A stretch of 64,000 nucleotides of DNA from Actinomyces gerencseriae DSM 6844 (GTDB lineage: Bacteria; Actinomycetota; Actinomycetes; Actinomycetales; Actinomycetaceae): positions 186,001 through 250,000 of the forward strand of contig NZ_AUBN01000009.1 of NCBI RefSeq assembly GCF_000429265.1, written 5' to 3'. Each line of letters begins with the position of its first letter. Position 1 is the stretch's first letter. The translations under genes were made by a program, and so were the position numbers. Under the pieces are notes generated by a model that saw only the letters and a program-made list of their open reading frames with translations, had not been told where the DNA came from and did not search any database. Below are positions 31,347-41,456 of this stretch, one piece after another.

Positions 31347-33752
31347 TCAGTGTCCTTCAGACGATGCCGGTGCGAGTTTATCCAACAGCTTGTGTTCCTC
31401 GATATCCAGTGCTTTACACATAGAGGAGACGTGGTCTGGATCTACGCGATACATAAGCTGGAACAGTGAACGAAGGACGGTTGTAGCCTCGTTTAGTCTA
31501 AGTGGTTGTGAAATGTTGCTTCCGTCGAAATGAGAATAGGTGTGAAGGTACTTCTCGACTCGCGTGCGAACGGTGCTATCTAGATTCTCAACACCGTTCA
31601 TAACTTCTTCGAGTGCAACATGGAAAGAGCCAATTCTGCCGGGGCAGCGGAAACTTAGAAAACCTTCGAGCATGCGTCGAGCGGCGTTGGGTATAAGTGC
31701 GAGCTCCATCATCTGATCGGCTTGAGTCTCTCCTTCCTGTCGGTCCGTAACGGCATGTGCCACCTTAGAAAACAAGAAGTGATATTCAGAGCGCAGCACC
31801 TTGGCTCGGTTCTTGTCGGTTTCCCAGCGACTGAGACGAGGGGTGCGCTGGAACTTATTGCGACCACGTTGGGCGTACATTGGTGTCATCTCATATGCAG
31901 CATAGTTGCAGCCTTCATGCTGCTGTCGGGATTCGAGTTGAATGAGCCACTGCCGAAAGAGCTCAAAGTTGTGAGTCATGAGAAATATCTGACTGACATA
32001 GGTGTTAACAACAAGTTCGGACCAAATATGTGCCGAGACGCCGAAAAGAATCTCGTTGTCCAAACTGGAAACAGGGTCATCGATGATAACGATCGGAGGT
32101 TCCCCCGCGATCTTGTCCTTCCTGACACTCGAGAGGAAGTACAAGAGGGCAATGGCAGTCTGTTCTCCCTCACTGAGGTGCGTGGCAGGCGCATCGGCTC
32201 GTTTGATGACATAGTGCTTGGAATCGTGGGCACTAAAAGTCAGCTCATTGCGGCCCAAGAGGCCGCTCAGGTCCTTGGTGAGTTCCTTGGCTCCTGGGAT
32301 GGGGTCGCCATCCACGTTCTCCAGGGCGGTAATCTGCTGTTCAAGGTCCTCCACCATTTCCCTTTGGCGATTTAGCTCCGCCCTCTGCTGCTCAAGGTTC
32401 TTTTTGAACTGCTTATACTCATCGAAGAAGCTCCTCACATGGTAGTGCTCAACGCGTTCAGCCGCCTTCATCGCCTCGGCGTCATGGTGATCGATCCTTG
32501 CCTGATGCATGTCGACAACCGAGTTGAGAGCGGCAACGCTCGGAGCCGTCAACACAAGGTTCGAACTGAGTACTGGAACATCAAAGGGATTCTCTCTCTT
32601 CTCTTTCAAGGCTGACACAATACTGTGAATTGCGTCGGCGTAGACCTTGTGTTCGGTCTTGTAGGTTGCGCGAGAACTCAGCAGTTTCTCCTGCAAGTCC
32701 TCATATACGTCGGATCGGGCAGGGAAGGCGTCCAGATAGGTTCTCGACGCCTCCTTCGAAGTCTCCAAGCGGTTCACGAGATCATCGATGTCGGTCTGGA
32801 GCTTCTTAAAAGTTTCATCAAAGTGCGCATTAAGGTCGTTGACTCGATCAGGGGTCAGTTCTTGCCCGCAGAACAGGCATTTTTCCAAGTGATTGTGAAG
32901 GATGATACCTTCCTGAACCCACTTGGACCGGTCAGAGTGTCCCACCAGCTCCATGATGAGCGTGTTGCTCAGGATATTTGTCGATAGCAGTTCACGCACA
33001 TCGTTAAGAACATCCTGTTCCAGTAAGATTTCTCGAGGTTGGAGGGTAACTGGCCTCATCGCATGACCTGTTGCAAGTTCACGATCAACGAGCAGGTCCG
33101 TTGTATCATCCGCCAAGATTGTTGGGTCACTATCGAAAATCTCGAGAAGCTTCTTGACATTTCTTCGGTCATAACTGCGCGAGTTGAAGCCGGGTGCGCC
33201 AGAGAGATCAGTTGCTACCCGTCTTGCAACATCGCTAGCCTGGCTATTTATAGTAGCATTCGTTGTTTTCCAAGTGGTGTCCGCTGTAGAGAGTCTCTGT
33301 CGTGCCTCATCAAGTTGAGGGCGCAGCTCTTCGAGCTTTTCTGTGGCGTCTGCGAGTCTTTTTCCTATGGTCAGCAGCGCCTCGGGGGATGGTCCGTTTG
33401 GTTCCTCAAACCGAAGACTTCTGTGAACGAAGTCCCTATTGAAGACTCGTACTCGACCCCAAAATTCACGATCGTCTAAGTCGATCTGAAAAGAGGATTT
33501 CCCTGCGTCGTGGGTCACAAGCAGTTGCAGGCCGGCATTGGCCTCGTCGTTGCCATCGCTATGGGACTCAGATTCGGCAGTTGCGTTCGCAGCGCAGCCT
33601 GCCAGGAGGCTCGCGAATGTGCTCTTGCCGCTGCCATTTTGCCCGTAGATTAGATTAACTCGGGCGAACTCGACGCCACCGTCTGGCTTCCACTTCTGAA
33701 AAATACGGTAGTTGTTGATTGTCTCGATTTTGCGGATTAGGGCTTTGGTCAT
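31347..33752 (-). CDS. RloC-like AAA/ABC ATPase, candidate anticodon nuclease
   Basis: An intact 801-residue protein of the AAA_13 (PrrC/RloC) class. Walker A GQNGSGKST (37-45), a long coiled-coil middle with a zinc-hook pair CLFC (C292/C295), signature HLSEGEQ (526-531), Walker B VIIDDPVSSLD (555-565) and H-loop THNF. The C-terminus has RRMLE (R692-x3-E696) and YLHTYSHF (H737/H741), which fits the R-x3-E...H triad of PrrC/RloC tRNA nucleases. The zinc hook separates RloC from PrrC. These enzymes cut anticodon loops after DNA damage or restriction failure. Its ATG overlaps the pglX stop, so it is translated with BREX. GC is much lower than in the flanks (26 of 60 in 31501-31560). Nuclease activity is inferred. 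Confidence 0.8.
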   Translation of the reverse strand: MTKALIRKIETINNYRIFQKWKPDGGVEFARVNLIYGQNGSGKSTFASLLAGCAANATAESESHSDGNDEANAGLQLLVTHDAGKSSFQIDLDDREFWGRVRVFNRDFVHRSLRFEEPNGPSPEALLTIGKRLADATEKLEELRPQLDEARQRLSTADTTWKTTNATINSQASDVARRVATDLSGAPGFNSRSYDRRNVKKLLEIFDSDPTILADDTTDLLVDRELATGHAMRPVTLQPREILLEQDVLNDVRELLSTNILSNTLIMELVGHSDRSKWVQEGIILHNHLEKCLFCGQELTPDRVNDLNAHFDETFKKLQTDIDDLVNRLETSKEASRTYLDAFPARSDVYEDLQEKLLSSRATYKTEHKVYADAIHSIVSALKEKRENPFDVPVLSSNLVLTAPSVAALNSVVDMHQARIDHHDAEAMKAAERVEHYHVRSFFDEYKQFKKNLEQQRAELNRQREMVEDLEQQITALENVDGDPIPGAKELTKDLSGLLGRNELTFSAHDSKHYVIKRADAPATHLSEGEQTAIALLYFLSSVRKDKIAGEPPIVIIDDPVSSLDNEILFGVSAHIWSELVVNTYVSQIFLMTHNFELFRQWLIQLESRQQHEGCNYAAYEMTPMYAQRGRNKFQRTPRLSRWETDKNRAKVLRSEYHFLFSKVAHAVTDRQEGETQADQMMELALIPNAARRMLEGFLSFRCPGRIGSFHVALEEVMNGVENLDSTVRTRVEKYLHTYSHFDGSNISQPLRLNEATTVLRSLFQLMYRVDPDHVSSMCKALDIEEHKLLDKLAPASSEGH

Positions 33753-36700
33753 TTGACGCCATCCTCAGGGGTAAGCTGGTGGGTGGGCCAGGTCCAGGTT
33801 TGGACGTCGCGGCGTTTCTTCTCAATGGCGGGGATCTTCTGGAGTGCTTCACCGAAGCGGAGGTAGTTGACCAGAACTCCGTCATCAAGATCGATAGACG
33901 GACGACGAGATGCGAGGGGGAACAGGACGTCCCGCTCGTAGTCCTCGCACTCGGTCAGTGCCTTGCGGTAGGTGTCGGCGCGCTTCTGGTCGGCGGCCGT
34001 CTTGGAACGCTCCAGGTGACCGATCTCGGTGCGCAGCTTCGCCTGGAACTCCCTCAGGTAGTCGCCGAGTACCGTGTTCAGTGTGTCCGGAGTATAGCGG
34101 TGAAGGTAGATCAGAGCCTGGAAGGACGCCTTGCTGTCACGGCGTGAGGAGACCATCCAGTAGATTGGCCGGTTGGAGTAGCGGCGGTAATGGTCTTTGT
34201 AGAAGTCCTTCACGAAGTACTGTCGCAGGGACTTGCCCAACGAGTCCTCGATCAGACGCAGGTTCGACTCAAGGTGCTCCTTGCCGAAGGCGGCTGCGAG
34301 GAAGGACCGAAAGCGAGTGACGATGTCGTCCGTGAACCACTCGCCGGACGTAATGGGGATGACGCCATCCTCATCGGGGGCGAAGGTCGGCTGGGGAACT
34401 ACTTCACGGAAGTCCTGAATGCTGCTGCCCTGATCGGCAAGTATGAGGCCGGGCGCATGGAGGCTGTAGCGGCCGAAGAGGCAGCCGACGCTGTAGGAGA
34501 TGAGATCGCGCACGGCATCCCCTGCGAAAAGATGGTGGTACTCATCATCGGTGCGAGCCGCACCTTTGCTGGGTGCATAGCGGAAGTGGGGGTTGGAGGT
34601 CAGTGAGATCCTCCTGAGCGGGACCTCAATGGAAACCTCATCCTGAAAGCCGTAGATCTCGGCCCAGTAGCGATTATTCTCAGTCTCCAGCGTCTGAGCC
34701 TCACGAGCGGTGCTGAGAGAGTCCTTCCACCAGCACTCCAGAGCATCATGTAACGAACCCCCTGAGTGGGTGCGCAGAATGAGTGGTGAGGTTTGGAAGT
34801 CCCACGAGGTCTCGTAGGCGTTCCAGTCGTTTCTAAACAAGCTAATCAAACGTTGTGCAACGGTCGGTCCTGGAATCGAGATGGTGGCGTCGGTGAGAGG
34901 GAGCTCGTTGACCTGCCCGACCTCGAAGTGTACAGTTGGTGCCAGTGATTCGAGAATCCTGTGTGCGCAGCTGGAGTTGAGGAATGACAGAATGCGATTA
35001 GCGTCTGCCTCTGACGTCGGGATGACCGGAGCTACGTCGTTGGGGATGAATCCTTCCAAATTAATACGAAATGCAGGTTCGCCACTTGATATGCGGGACC
35101 ATGAGATGGCTGGCTTGAAGTAGGAGCCGATGTTCTGTGGGCGCGACCTTTGCTTGCCATTTGCGTCGCGGAAATTCTGTACCTCTGTTCCATCGTTCTC
35201 CCAATTGACGACGTAGTCCTGGTTGCCCCACCACTTGCGGAACTCGCCGCCCTTGAGGTGTGGGAACCACTTGGCGCCGCTTGCGGCGGCCGCCTCGCGG
35301 GAGTCAGCGTCGAAGCAGATGCGCGGGCGGGAGACCTCGAACCACTGGCGCAGGAAGCGAGCATTGTCGCCGGTCTGCAGGCCAACTTTAGGCTCGGCGA
35401 TCTCGCCGAGCGACTTGCCGTCGGTGAAGGCTCGCGTCATAGCTGGCGATAGCCAGTAGGCAATTGGTGAGCCGGGAAGAGCGAGTAGAGTTTTCTGTGT
35501 GAGCTCGTAATATCCAAGTGTGCGATCAAGGAACAGTTGTTTAATTGTCTTTACAGACCTGACTTCAACGTGAGCTGTGAAAAGGCGTCGATAGATGCCG
35601 ATGTGGTTGTGTGTGGCGGGGGAGTTGGTTATAGTGAATGCGACAGTTCCGAAATCTGATCCGAAGATTCCCCGTCCCAGGTGCGCGAGCGAGTTAACGG
35701 TTGTGTGTCGAAGTAGATCTATGCGGAACTGGGCGAATGACTTAAGGAACATCCAGGAAGGTAGATTAATCATTGCCCACACGCCGGCTGGTGAGCATAG
35801 TTCATAGGCGCGTTCCATGAACACCGTCATGAGGTCGGACTTCGCCTGCGTGTGGTGCTTCTTCACCCAGGCGGACAGCACTGGACCCATATTGCTGCCG
35901 CCCATGTACGGCGGGTTCGTCACCACCACCGCGTAGGAACGGGTCAGGTACTCCGCCTGGACCGCGACCTGCTCACCGCGAGCGCGCAGATCCTCGGCCT
36001 CCAGGGTAGCGGCGTCGAGCGCTGCCAGCCGCTCCTTGGCGGCGGGCAGGGCAGCGGCATCGGGGGCAATGAGGGAGCCCAGCACATCGGCGTGGATGAA
36101 ACTTTGCCAGAAGTACCGGCCCGACTGAGTACCGCCTTCCGAGCCGGCAAGCTGGTTGAGCTCGTCTTCGCTGAACTCCACCGGTTCGATGACCCGGATA
36201 TGCGGCTGTATATGCTTACGTAGGAAGCGACGCTGACGGGCACGAGCCTTCATCATCAAGGCGAAAGCGGCCAGCGCCGCGGCGCGCGGATCAATCTCTG
36301 TGCCGTACAGGTTGTGGGTGAGGATCAGCGTGGGAATCTCCGAGGGCGCGTAACCCTCCTCCTCATAGATGGTGTAAAGCAGGTCGAAGGCGTAGGTGAG
36401 CATGTGCCCCGAGCCGCAGCACGGGTCCATGACCGTCAGCTGCTCCGGCTCGGTGATCCGCAGGAAATCGACCTCGCCGTCTGCCGGCTTAATGTAATAG
36501 GCCATCTGGTCGATCAGATGGGAGTCCGGGTGGTTCAGCATCCACAGCCGGCCCACTGAGTTCTCCACCAGGTAGCGCACGATCCAGTCCGGGGTGAATA
36601 GCTGTGTTGCCGCTGGAATCTCCGCCGCCCCGGCCTTCTGGCGCTTTCGGAAACCGGCGAAGACCTCGGCCTTACGCTCGGCAATGTAGAACTGATACAG

Positions 36701-37324
36701 CCAGCCGATCACCTCCACATCCCGGCACGCCTCCGCGGTCAGCGCCCTGACCGCCTGCGCGCGCACAGAACTGTCCGCCAGCATATCCGCGGGCATAAGC
36801 AAGGTGGTATAATCACCGTCGGGGGCGAACATGAAGGGCAGGGTCCGGCTCCAGTACGTGCAGTAGGCGCTCAGAAGCAGCCCATAGGCCTCCTCCTGTG
36901 GGGCGGAACTCGTGATCGCGCCGTTCAGCAAGCTGGCAATGCGTTCGGCCAAGTCCGGTCGGGTGAAGACCTGCGGGTCGAACTCGCCCCGCTTGGCGGC
37001 GGCGAGCACCGCCGGCTGGCCCACCGTGGCGCCGCCGTCCGGGGAAACCAGTGCCGGGGAGGTGTAGCCGTTGGCGTCCATGAACCGCAGCGCAATGATC
37101 CGGTTGAACCAGACGTAGGCCTGTTCCTCCGCAACACGTTGGCGACCGACGGCATCACCGCCGTGACGGCGGATGCGTTCCTCCAGGACCTTGATCGCTC
37201 CCGGGAACTCCTCTCGCGCCGTCGCTGCAGGGGAGAGCACGGCCATAAGGCGCGCCTCGACCTCCGCCATGAGCTGGGACCGGGCCGAGGCGGCGAAGGT
37301 CTTCAGCATCCGGGTAACAGTCAC
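33749..37324 (-). CDS. pglX: BREX-1 adenine-specific DNA methyltransferase PglX
   Basis: A 1191-residue N6-adenine methyltransferase. Motif I is MDPCCGSGH (299-307, SAM binding) and motif IV is NPPYMGG (470-476, catalytic). An N-terminal helical region and a long C-terminal specificity region follow the PglX layout, and the length is typical. PglX marks self DNA at a non-palindromic site so that BREX spares it. The start is a GTG at 37324 that overlaps the brxC stop (GTGA); an internal ATG at 37309 is possible. There is no break and no homopolymer suggesting phase variation. Confidence 0.94.
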   Translation of the reverse strand: MTVTRMLKTFAASARSQLMAEVEARLMAVLSPAATAREEFPGAIKVLEERIRRHGGDAVGRQRVAEEQAYVWFNRIIALRFMDANGYTSPALVSPDGGATVGQPAVLAAAKRGEFDPQVFTRPDLAERIASLLNGAITSSAPQEEAYGLLLSAYCTYWSRTLPFMFAPDGDYTTLLMPADMLADSSVRAQAVRALTAEACRDVEVIGWLYQFYIAERKAEVFAGFRKRQKAGAAEIPAATQLFTPDWIVRYLVENSVGRLWMLNHPDSHLIDQMAYYIKPADGEVDFLRITEPEQLTVMDPCCGSGHMLTYAFDLLYTIYEEEGYAPSEIPTLILTHNLYGTEIDPRAAALAAFALMMKARARQRRFLRKHIQPHIRVIEPVEFSEDELNQLAGSEGGTQSGRYFWQSFIHADVLGSLIAPDAAALPAAKERLAALDAATLEAEDLRARGEQVAVQAEYLTRSYAVVVTNPPYMGGSNMGPVLSAWVKKHHTQAKSDLMTVFMERAYELCSPAGVWAMINLPSWMFLKSFAQFRIDLLRHTTVNSLAHLGRGIFGSDFGTVAFTITNSPATHNHIGIYRRLFTAHVEVRSVKTIKQLFLDRTLGYYELTQKTLLALPGSPIAYWLSPAMTRAFTDGKSLGEIAEPKVGLQTGDNARFLRQWFEVSRPRICFDADSREAAAASGAKWFPHLKGGEFRKWWGNQDYVVNWENDGTEVQNFRDANGKQRSRPQNIGSYFKPAISWSRISSGEPAFRINLEGFIPNDVAPVIPTSEADANRILSFLNSSCAHRILESLAPTVHFEVGQVNELPLTDATISIPGPTVAQRLISLFRNDWNAYETSWDFQTSPLILRTHSGGSLHDALECWWKDSLSTAREAQTLETENNRYWAEIYGFQDEVSIEVPLRRISLTSNPHFRYAPSKGAARTDDEYHHLFAGDAVRDLISYSVGCLFGRYSLHAPGLILADQGSSIQDFREVVPQPTFAPDEDGVIPITSGEWFTDDIVTRFRSFLAAAFGKEHLESNLRLIEDSLGKSLRQYFVKDFYKDHYRRYSNRPIYWMVSSRRDSKASFQALIYLHRYTPDTLNTVLGDYLREFQAKLRTEIGHLERSKTAADQKRADTYRKALTECEDYERDVLFPLASRRPSIDLDDGVLVNYLRFGEALQKIPAIEKKRRDVQTWTWPTHQLTPEDGVK

Positions 37325-40300
37325 AGGGACACCTGCTTTCCAGAGACAACCGCATTGTGAAGGATCTCCCGCAACTCGTCGATGTAGGCGTCGACGTCAG
37401 CGGAAGTGCGCAGCATCCGTCTGCGCGGCCGGGGCAACTGCCTGAGCGGAACCACCAGCGGGGCCGGGGGAGTAGGCGTGCTGGCCTCGGTGCTGTTCTT
37501 CGCTCGGCGGCGGTCGGCCTCAAGCACGGCCAGCAGCTCGTCGTAGCCCTCCTCGTCGAACTCGCGGGCGAGCTGGCGAATCACCGGCACCGATACGGCC
37601 TCAACCACCTGCTGCGTGGCTGCGTCAATTCTGCCGTCAACCTCCGCGCGGGCGGCGTCGGTGGCATGCTCCCAGGCGGCACTGCTGCGCAGATTGTTCG
37701 CGCGCTCGTGGAAGAGATCGGATGCCTCAGCGCGCTCCTCTGTCAGGATCCGGTCCGTGGTGGCGCGCAGCTCGCCGGTGGCGTCCTTCAGACGCTTCAT
37801 CCGCTGCCCCCGGAAGATGTTCTGATCTGCCAGCAGCGACTCGACTCTGCTCGCCTCATCCGTCTTCAGATAGCGGAGAGTGTCCTTGCGCTCGGACAGC
37901 AGGCGCACGGCGTCGTCGTAGATCGTCTTCTGACTGCCGTTCAGGAACTGGGCGACAGGATCGATCACATCCTGCTTCACATCCAACAGCTCGTCAGTGC
38001 GGGCGGAGAACTGGTCCAGATACCACTCGGCGTCGCGCCCCATCACCTCCCGCAGTAGCTCCAGCGGCTCGTTCAACACGGCCAGGAAGGGATATCTCCT
38101 ACCGGAGGCGTCCAGGTGAGTTTTCAGCGTCCGATACTCATCCTCGAGCCGCTCCCCGACGTCGGCCGCCAGTTCCACGGGATCGTTCGGAAGCTGCCCG
38201 GTGGCGAAGAACTCCTGGGCGAAGCTCCGCAGGCTGCTGACGACGACGGCGTCGAAGCTGCGCTGTGGTGCCACCGCAATTGCCTCGTGCTTCTTCCCAT
38301 TGGGCAGCACGGCGGGGAGCTCCGTGCGCTTCACGGTGCTTCCGTCGAGCGTCAATGATGCCCGTGACGTGGCAGCCAAGCGGGTGAGGGCGCACAGGAT
38401 GCTCGCCAAGGTCCAGCCATAAGGCTTGCCCTCAAAGTGGGAGACGACCTGTTTGACGGTGGTTCTCACACCTAGTGAGCGCTGGGAGGAGATCCAGGTA
38501 TGGACCTCCTCGGCCAGGGGCTGAAGCGTATCCGTGCTCCGATCCAACAGAGCCGGGTCCTCGCTCGCCACCCGGGCAATGTCCGACTCCGAGTACGCCA
38601 CCGCGCCGAGCTGCGACAGATACGGGTAAATGCGCGTGATCAGCTGCTCCATCCCCTCCTGCACGCGCTGTACCGGATCCCCGACGGACGCGGCAATCGG
38701 CGCGCCACTGATGATCAGCTCGGCGTCGCTGATGGCCTGCTTGACGCGTGCGGTCAGCTCCTTGCGCCGCTTGCTGTTCTGCCGCTTCTTAGAATCGAGA
38801 ATGTGGCTCTGAGAGTCGGTCAAGGACGAGCTGGCACGCAGCCGGACGTACTTATCCGTCTGGACGAGCAAGCGCAGATCCTGATACATCCGCGTATCGT
38901 CCGCCAGCACCACCCGGAGTTCGTCACGCCCCATAGACTGTGCCACGACGGCCTCACGAGACAAGCCCAGGGCGGAGGAGATGTAGTGCACGGCCAGTGA
39001 CTGTGCCCGGCTGTAGGAGATCTCATCCAGCAGCAGCTGGTACTTAAAGTCCCGGCCTGTGACCGAATGGCGCACCGAAGAACTCCGGATCACGTCCTGA
39101 CTGATGACAGCGGCCAAGAGCTTGGAAATCTCATCGGAGTCGACGTCGGTGCTCTTGATCTCGTTCTCGATGTCCTGTTCCTCATTGGTCAGGTACTCGT
39201 AGGTCGAGCCATTGCGCTGGACGTAGGTCTGCTGCTCCAGGAGGTCGAGCGCTTGGGAAACCTGCCGGTTCAGTTCGGTGAGGTCCTGGCCGAAGTGGTC
39301 ATACAGGAGCACGGTGAGATTGCGTGGGGTAGCAGAGAAGTCACCCACGTACTTCACCAGGAACAGTGCCTTGAGCAGCCGGACCGCCACGTCGCGCACC
39401 GGGCCCTCCGGAAGCTGAGCCTGCGCCGTCGCAATATTGCGGGTGGCGGCGGACTTCACCGCCTGCCGGATGCCGGTGAACATGGCGTCGAAGGGCACCA
39501 CCGTACCGAGTGGGAGTTCCTTCAGGTGCGTGGCGACTTCCTGCACCACCCCCAGCATTGAGCGCTCACCCACCGAGGCGTGCCGGCCCTCGAACACGTT
39601 GTGCTCGGAAAGACCTACCAGGGCCGCCTGGAAGAAGGGGAACTGATAGGGCACGAACGGGTAGATCTGCGCGAACCTGTCCCGGGTGTCGTAGTTGCGG
39701 TACGTCTTGGAACCGTCAACGAAATCGAACAGGGTGCGGAAACTCGTGTGGAACTCGTCGTACAGCGGATCGAGGGCGGCCTCGGCAACGGCGGTCTTGC
39801 TGAGCAGACGCTTCTTGACCACCTCCTCCACGTCGTGGCTTGTCAGCTTCATGCGTGTGGCGAAGCGGGCCTGGATCTTGGAGAAGTCGTTTCCCTGCGT
39901 CCTAGTCCGGTCCCCGATGATGCCGTCCATGTCCTCCTGGCTGGTGACACACACCCATGCGCGCCCGTTGCAGCGCGTGCTCAGCGTCTCCACGATCGTC
40001 TGCAGGTTGAGCATGAGCTTGGTGCTGGAGCCGATGAATTGGCCGACCTCGTCCACCATGAACAGCAGGCGGTGACCTTCGGGCTGAGCCTCCAGCCACT
40101 GGGCGACCTCATCGGCGAAATCCTCAATGGACAGGGAGTACTGCGCCTCATAGCGGGACAGGATGTTCTCGGAGGCGGGCTCGCCAGTCACCTGCGAGAA
40201 GGCCTGCGTGACGTTGTGCTCCTGGAGAATCCCCTCTTCCCGGCCCTGTTCCCACGGGACACCGGCGATCCGGGTGAAAACCCGCTTGAAATTCTCAAGC

Positions 40301-40845
40301 AGGCCGCGTCGGTCCAGGTCTCGCTCGAAGCGGGCCACCGACGGCTCGCCCGTGTAGTAGCCCCGCGCCTCATTGAAGACCTTCACGAAGACCTGCAGGA
40401 GGGCATCGGTCTGGTTCTTATCGATCAGGGGAGCCTTTTGATCAATATTGAAAAGTAGGGAGGTGGCCGGGATCCGCTCCACCTGAGTGAGCTTGCCCCG
40501 TAGGAAGGCATCCTTCTCCGCCTCGACCTTCTCTTTGAAGGACTCCATCGCATGCTGCCTGGCGCTGGGGCGCCCGGGCACATCGCCCAGCAGATAGGCG
40601 AGCATCTTGAGCAGGTGCGACTTACCGGAGCCGAAGAAACCGGAGATCCACACGCCGTTGCCGCCGTTGTAGACCGGATCGGTGTACGTCTCCAACAGTT
40701 CGGACAGGGCCGCCGCCGTCTCACCGGTCAGGACGTACTCGTCAATCTCGGTGGCGAGGTGCTCGGCATCGTCGGCCTTGACGACGCCCTCGATGGGACG
40801 GGAGACATCCTTGGCGAAGAGGCTGCCAATTGTCGTCTGGCTCAT
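37321..40845 (-). CDS. brxC: BREX P-loop ATPase BrxC
   Basis: An intact 1174-residue P-loop protein. The N-terminus (IGSLFAKDVSRPIEGVVKADD) and Walker A GFFGSGKSH (69-77) are diagnostic of BrxC/PglY. RLLFMVDEVGQFIG supplies a Walker B-like Asp-Glu. A long helical C-terminal half follows. BrxC is a core BREX protein that probably uses ATP to remodel complexes with BrxB, PglX and PglZ; its precise role is unsettled. Its ATG overlaps the brxB stop (ATGA). Confidence 0.94.
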   Translation of the reverse strand: MSQTTIGSLFAKDVSRPIEGVVKADDAEHLATEIDEYVLTGETAAALSELLETYTDPVYNGGNGVWISGFFGSGKSHLLKMLAYLLGDVPGRPSARQHAMESFKEKVEAEKDAFLRGKLTQVERIPATSLLFNIDQKAPLIDKNQTDALLQVFVKVFNEARGYYTGEPSVARFERDLDRRGLLENFKRVFTRIAGVPWEQGREEGILQEHNVTQAFSQVTGEPASENILSRYEAQYSLSIEDFADEVAQWLEAQPEGHRLLFMVDEVGQFIGSSTKLMLNLQTIVETLSTRCNGRAWVCVTSQEDMDGIIGDRTRTQGNDFSKIQARFATRMKLTSHDVEEVVKKRLLSKTAVAEAALDPLYDEFHTSFRTLFDFVDGSKTYRNYDTRDRFAQIYPFVPYQFPFFQAALVGLSEHNVFEGRHASVGERSMLGVVQEVATHLKELPLGTVVPFDAMFTGIRQAVKSAATRNIATAQAQLPEGPVRDVAVRLLKALFLVKYVGDFSATPRNLTVLLYDHFGQDLTELNRQVSQALDLLEQQTYVQRNGSTYEYLTNEEQDIENEIKSTDVDSDEISKLLAAVISQDVIRSSSVRHSVTGRDFKYQLLLDEISYSRAQSLAVHYISSALGLSREAVVAQSMGRDELRVVLADDTRMYQDLRLLVQTDKYVRLRASSSLTDSQSHILDSKKRQNSKRRKELTARVKQAISDAELIISGAPIAASVGDPVQRVQEGMEQLITRIYPYLSQLGAVAYSESDIARVASEDPALLDRSTDTLQPLAEEVHTWISSQRSLGVRTTVKQVVSHFEGKPYGWTLASILCALTRLAATSRASLTLDGSTVKRTELPAVLPNGKKHEAIAVAPQRSFDAVVVSSLRSFAQEFFATGQLPNDPVELAADVGERLEDEYRTLKTHLDASGRRYPFLAVLNEPLELLREVMGRDAEWYLDQFSARTDELLDVKQDVIDPVAQFLNGSQKTIYDDAVRLLSERKDTLRYLKTDEASRVESLLADQNIFRGQRMKRLKDATGELRATTDRILTEERAEASDLFHERANNLRSSAAWEHATDAARAEVDGRIDAATQQVVEAVSVPVIRQLAREFDEEGYDELLAVLEADRRRAKNSTEASTPTPPAPLVVPLRQLPRPRRRMLRTSADVDAYIDELREILHNAVVSGKQVSL

Positions 40846-41456
40846 GAGGGCTCCTGTTCCAGGATGTTCTTGGCACGGTAGTACTGGTCATCCGTCAAGA
40901 GGTTGAACAGCACCAGGGATGACCCCGATAACGCAGTCTGCGGGTACTCGCCGGGGAAGAGCATGAGTACAGGGAAGCCGGAGACGGCGACTTGCAGGTT
41001 GTTCAGGACGTTGTGTGAGCGGATGAAGGGGAACACCCGTCCGATTCCGGTCAGCATGAGCAGGTCTACGCCCGCCTCGGCCTCGATTCGGCGCTTGATT
41101 GCGGGGGCGATGTGCTGCTCCGGATCAAGCATGCGCTGCAAGTCCCGGCGGAAGTCGGAGCGGCTTCGGGTGGGTTCGATCTGCTCCAGGCGTTCCAGCA
41201 TGTTGCCGCCGCGCCCTCCAAGCAGATCGACGGCGAGTTCGAAGAGATCCATCACGAGGACGCTCAGACCGCGTATGGTGCGCAGCCTGTCGATAATGCG
41301 GCCGGTTGCCGCCTGCACTTCAAGTTCCTGCTCGGGTGGGTAGGGCCAGATGAAGAACGGCACCTCGTTGCCCAGCCCCTCCATGCGCAGGAAGCGGTCG
41401 GACGAGAGCACCGCGAGCACATGCTGCTCGACGGAGGCGACGTCATAGTCGCTCAC
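40842..41456 (-). CDS. brxB: BREX protein BrxB (DUF1788)
   Basis: A 204-residue protein of the DUF1788/BrxB family. Typical stretches are EVPFFIWPYPPEQE, GLSVLVMDLFELAVDLL, LLMLTGIGRVFPFIRSHNVLNNLQ (in two parts) and VLMLFPGEY. It is a small core BREX protein without catalytic motifs. The start is a GTG at 41456 (MSDYDVASVEQ) overlapping the brxA stop by 4 nt. The longer upstream part of the same frame runs through brxA in the wrong frame and is not coding. Confidence 0.92.
   Translation of the reverse strand: MSDYDVASVEQHVLAVLSSDRFLRMEGLGNEVPFFIWPYPPEQELEVQAATGRIIDRLRTIRGLSVLVMDLFELAVDLLGGRGGNMLERLEQIEPTRSRSDFRRDLQRMLDPEQHIAPAIKRRIEAEAGVDLLMLTGIGRVFPFIRSHNVLNNLQVAVSGFPVLMLFPGEYPQTALSGSSLVLFNLLTDDQYYRAKNILEQEPS

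Noticed and set aside
31347-33752. SMC/Rad50 or RecF-type repair protein
   Set aside because: It shares an ABC head and zinc hook with Rad50, but the extended C-terminus with R-x3-E...H and the LSEGEQ signature fit RloC better. Rad50 would also be expected next to an SbcD/Mre11 gene.
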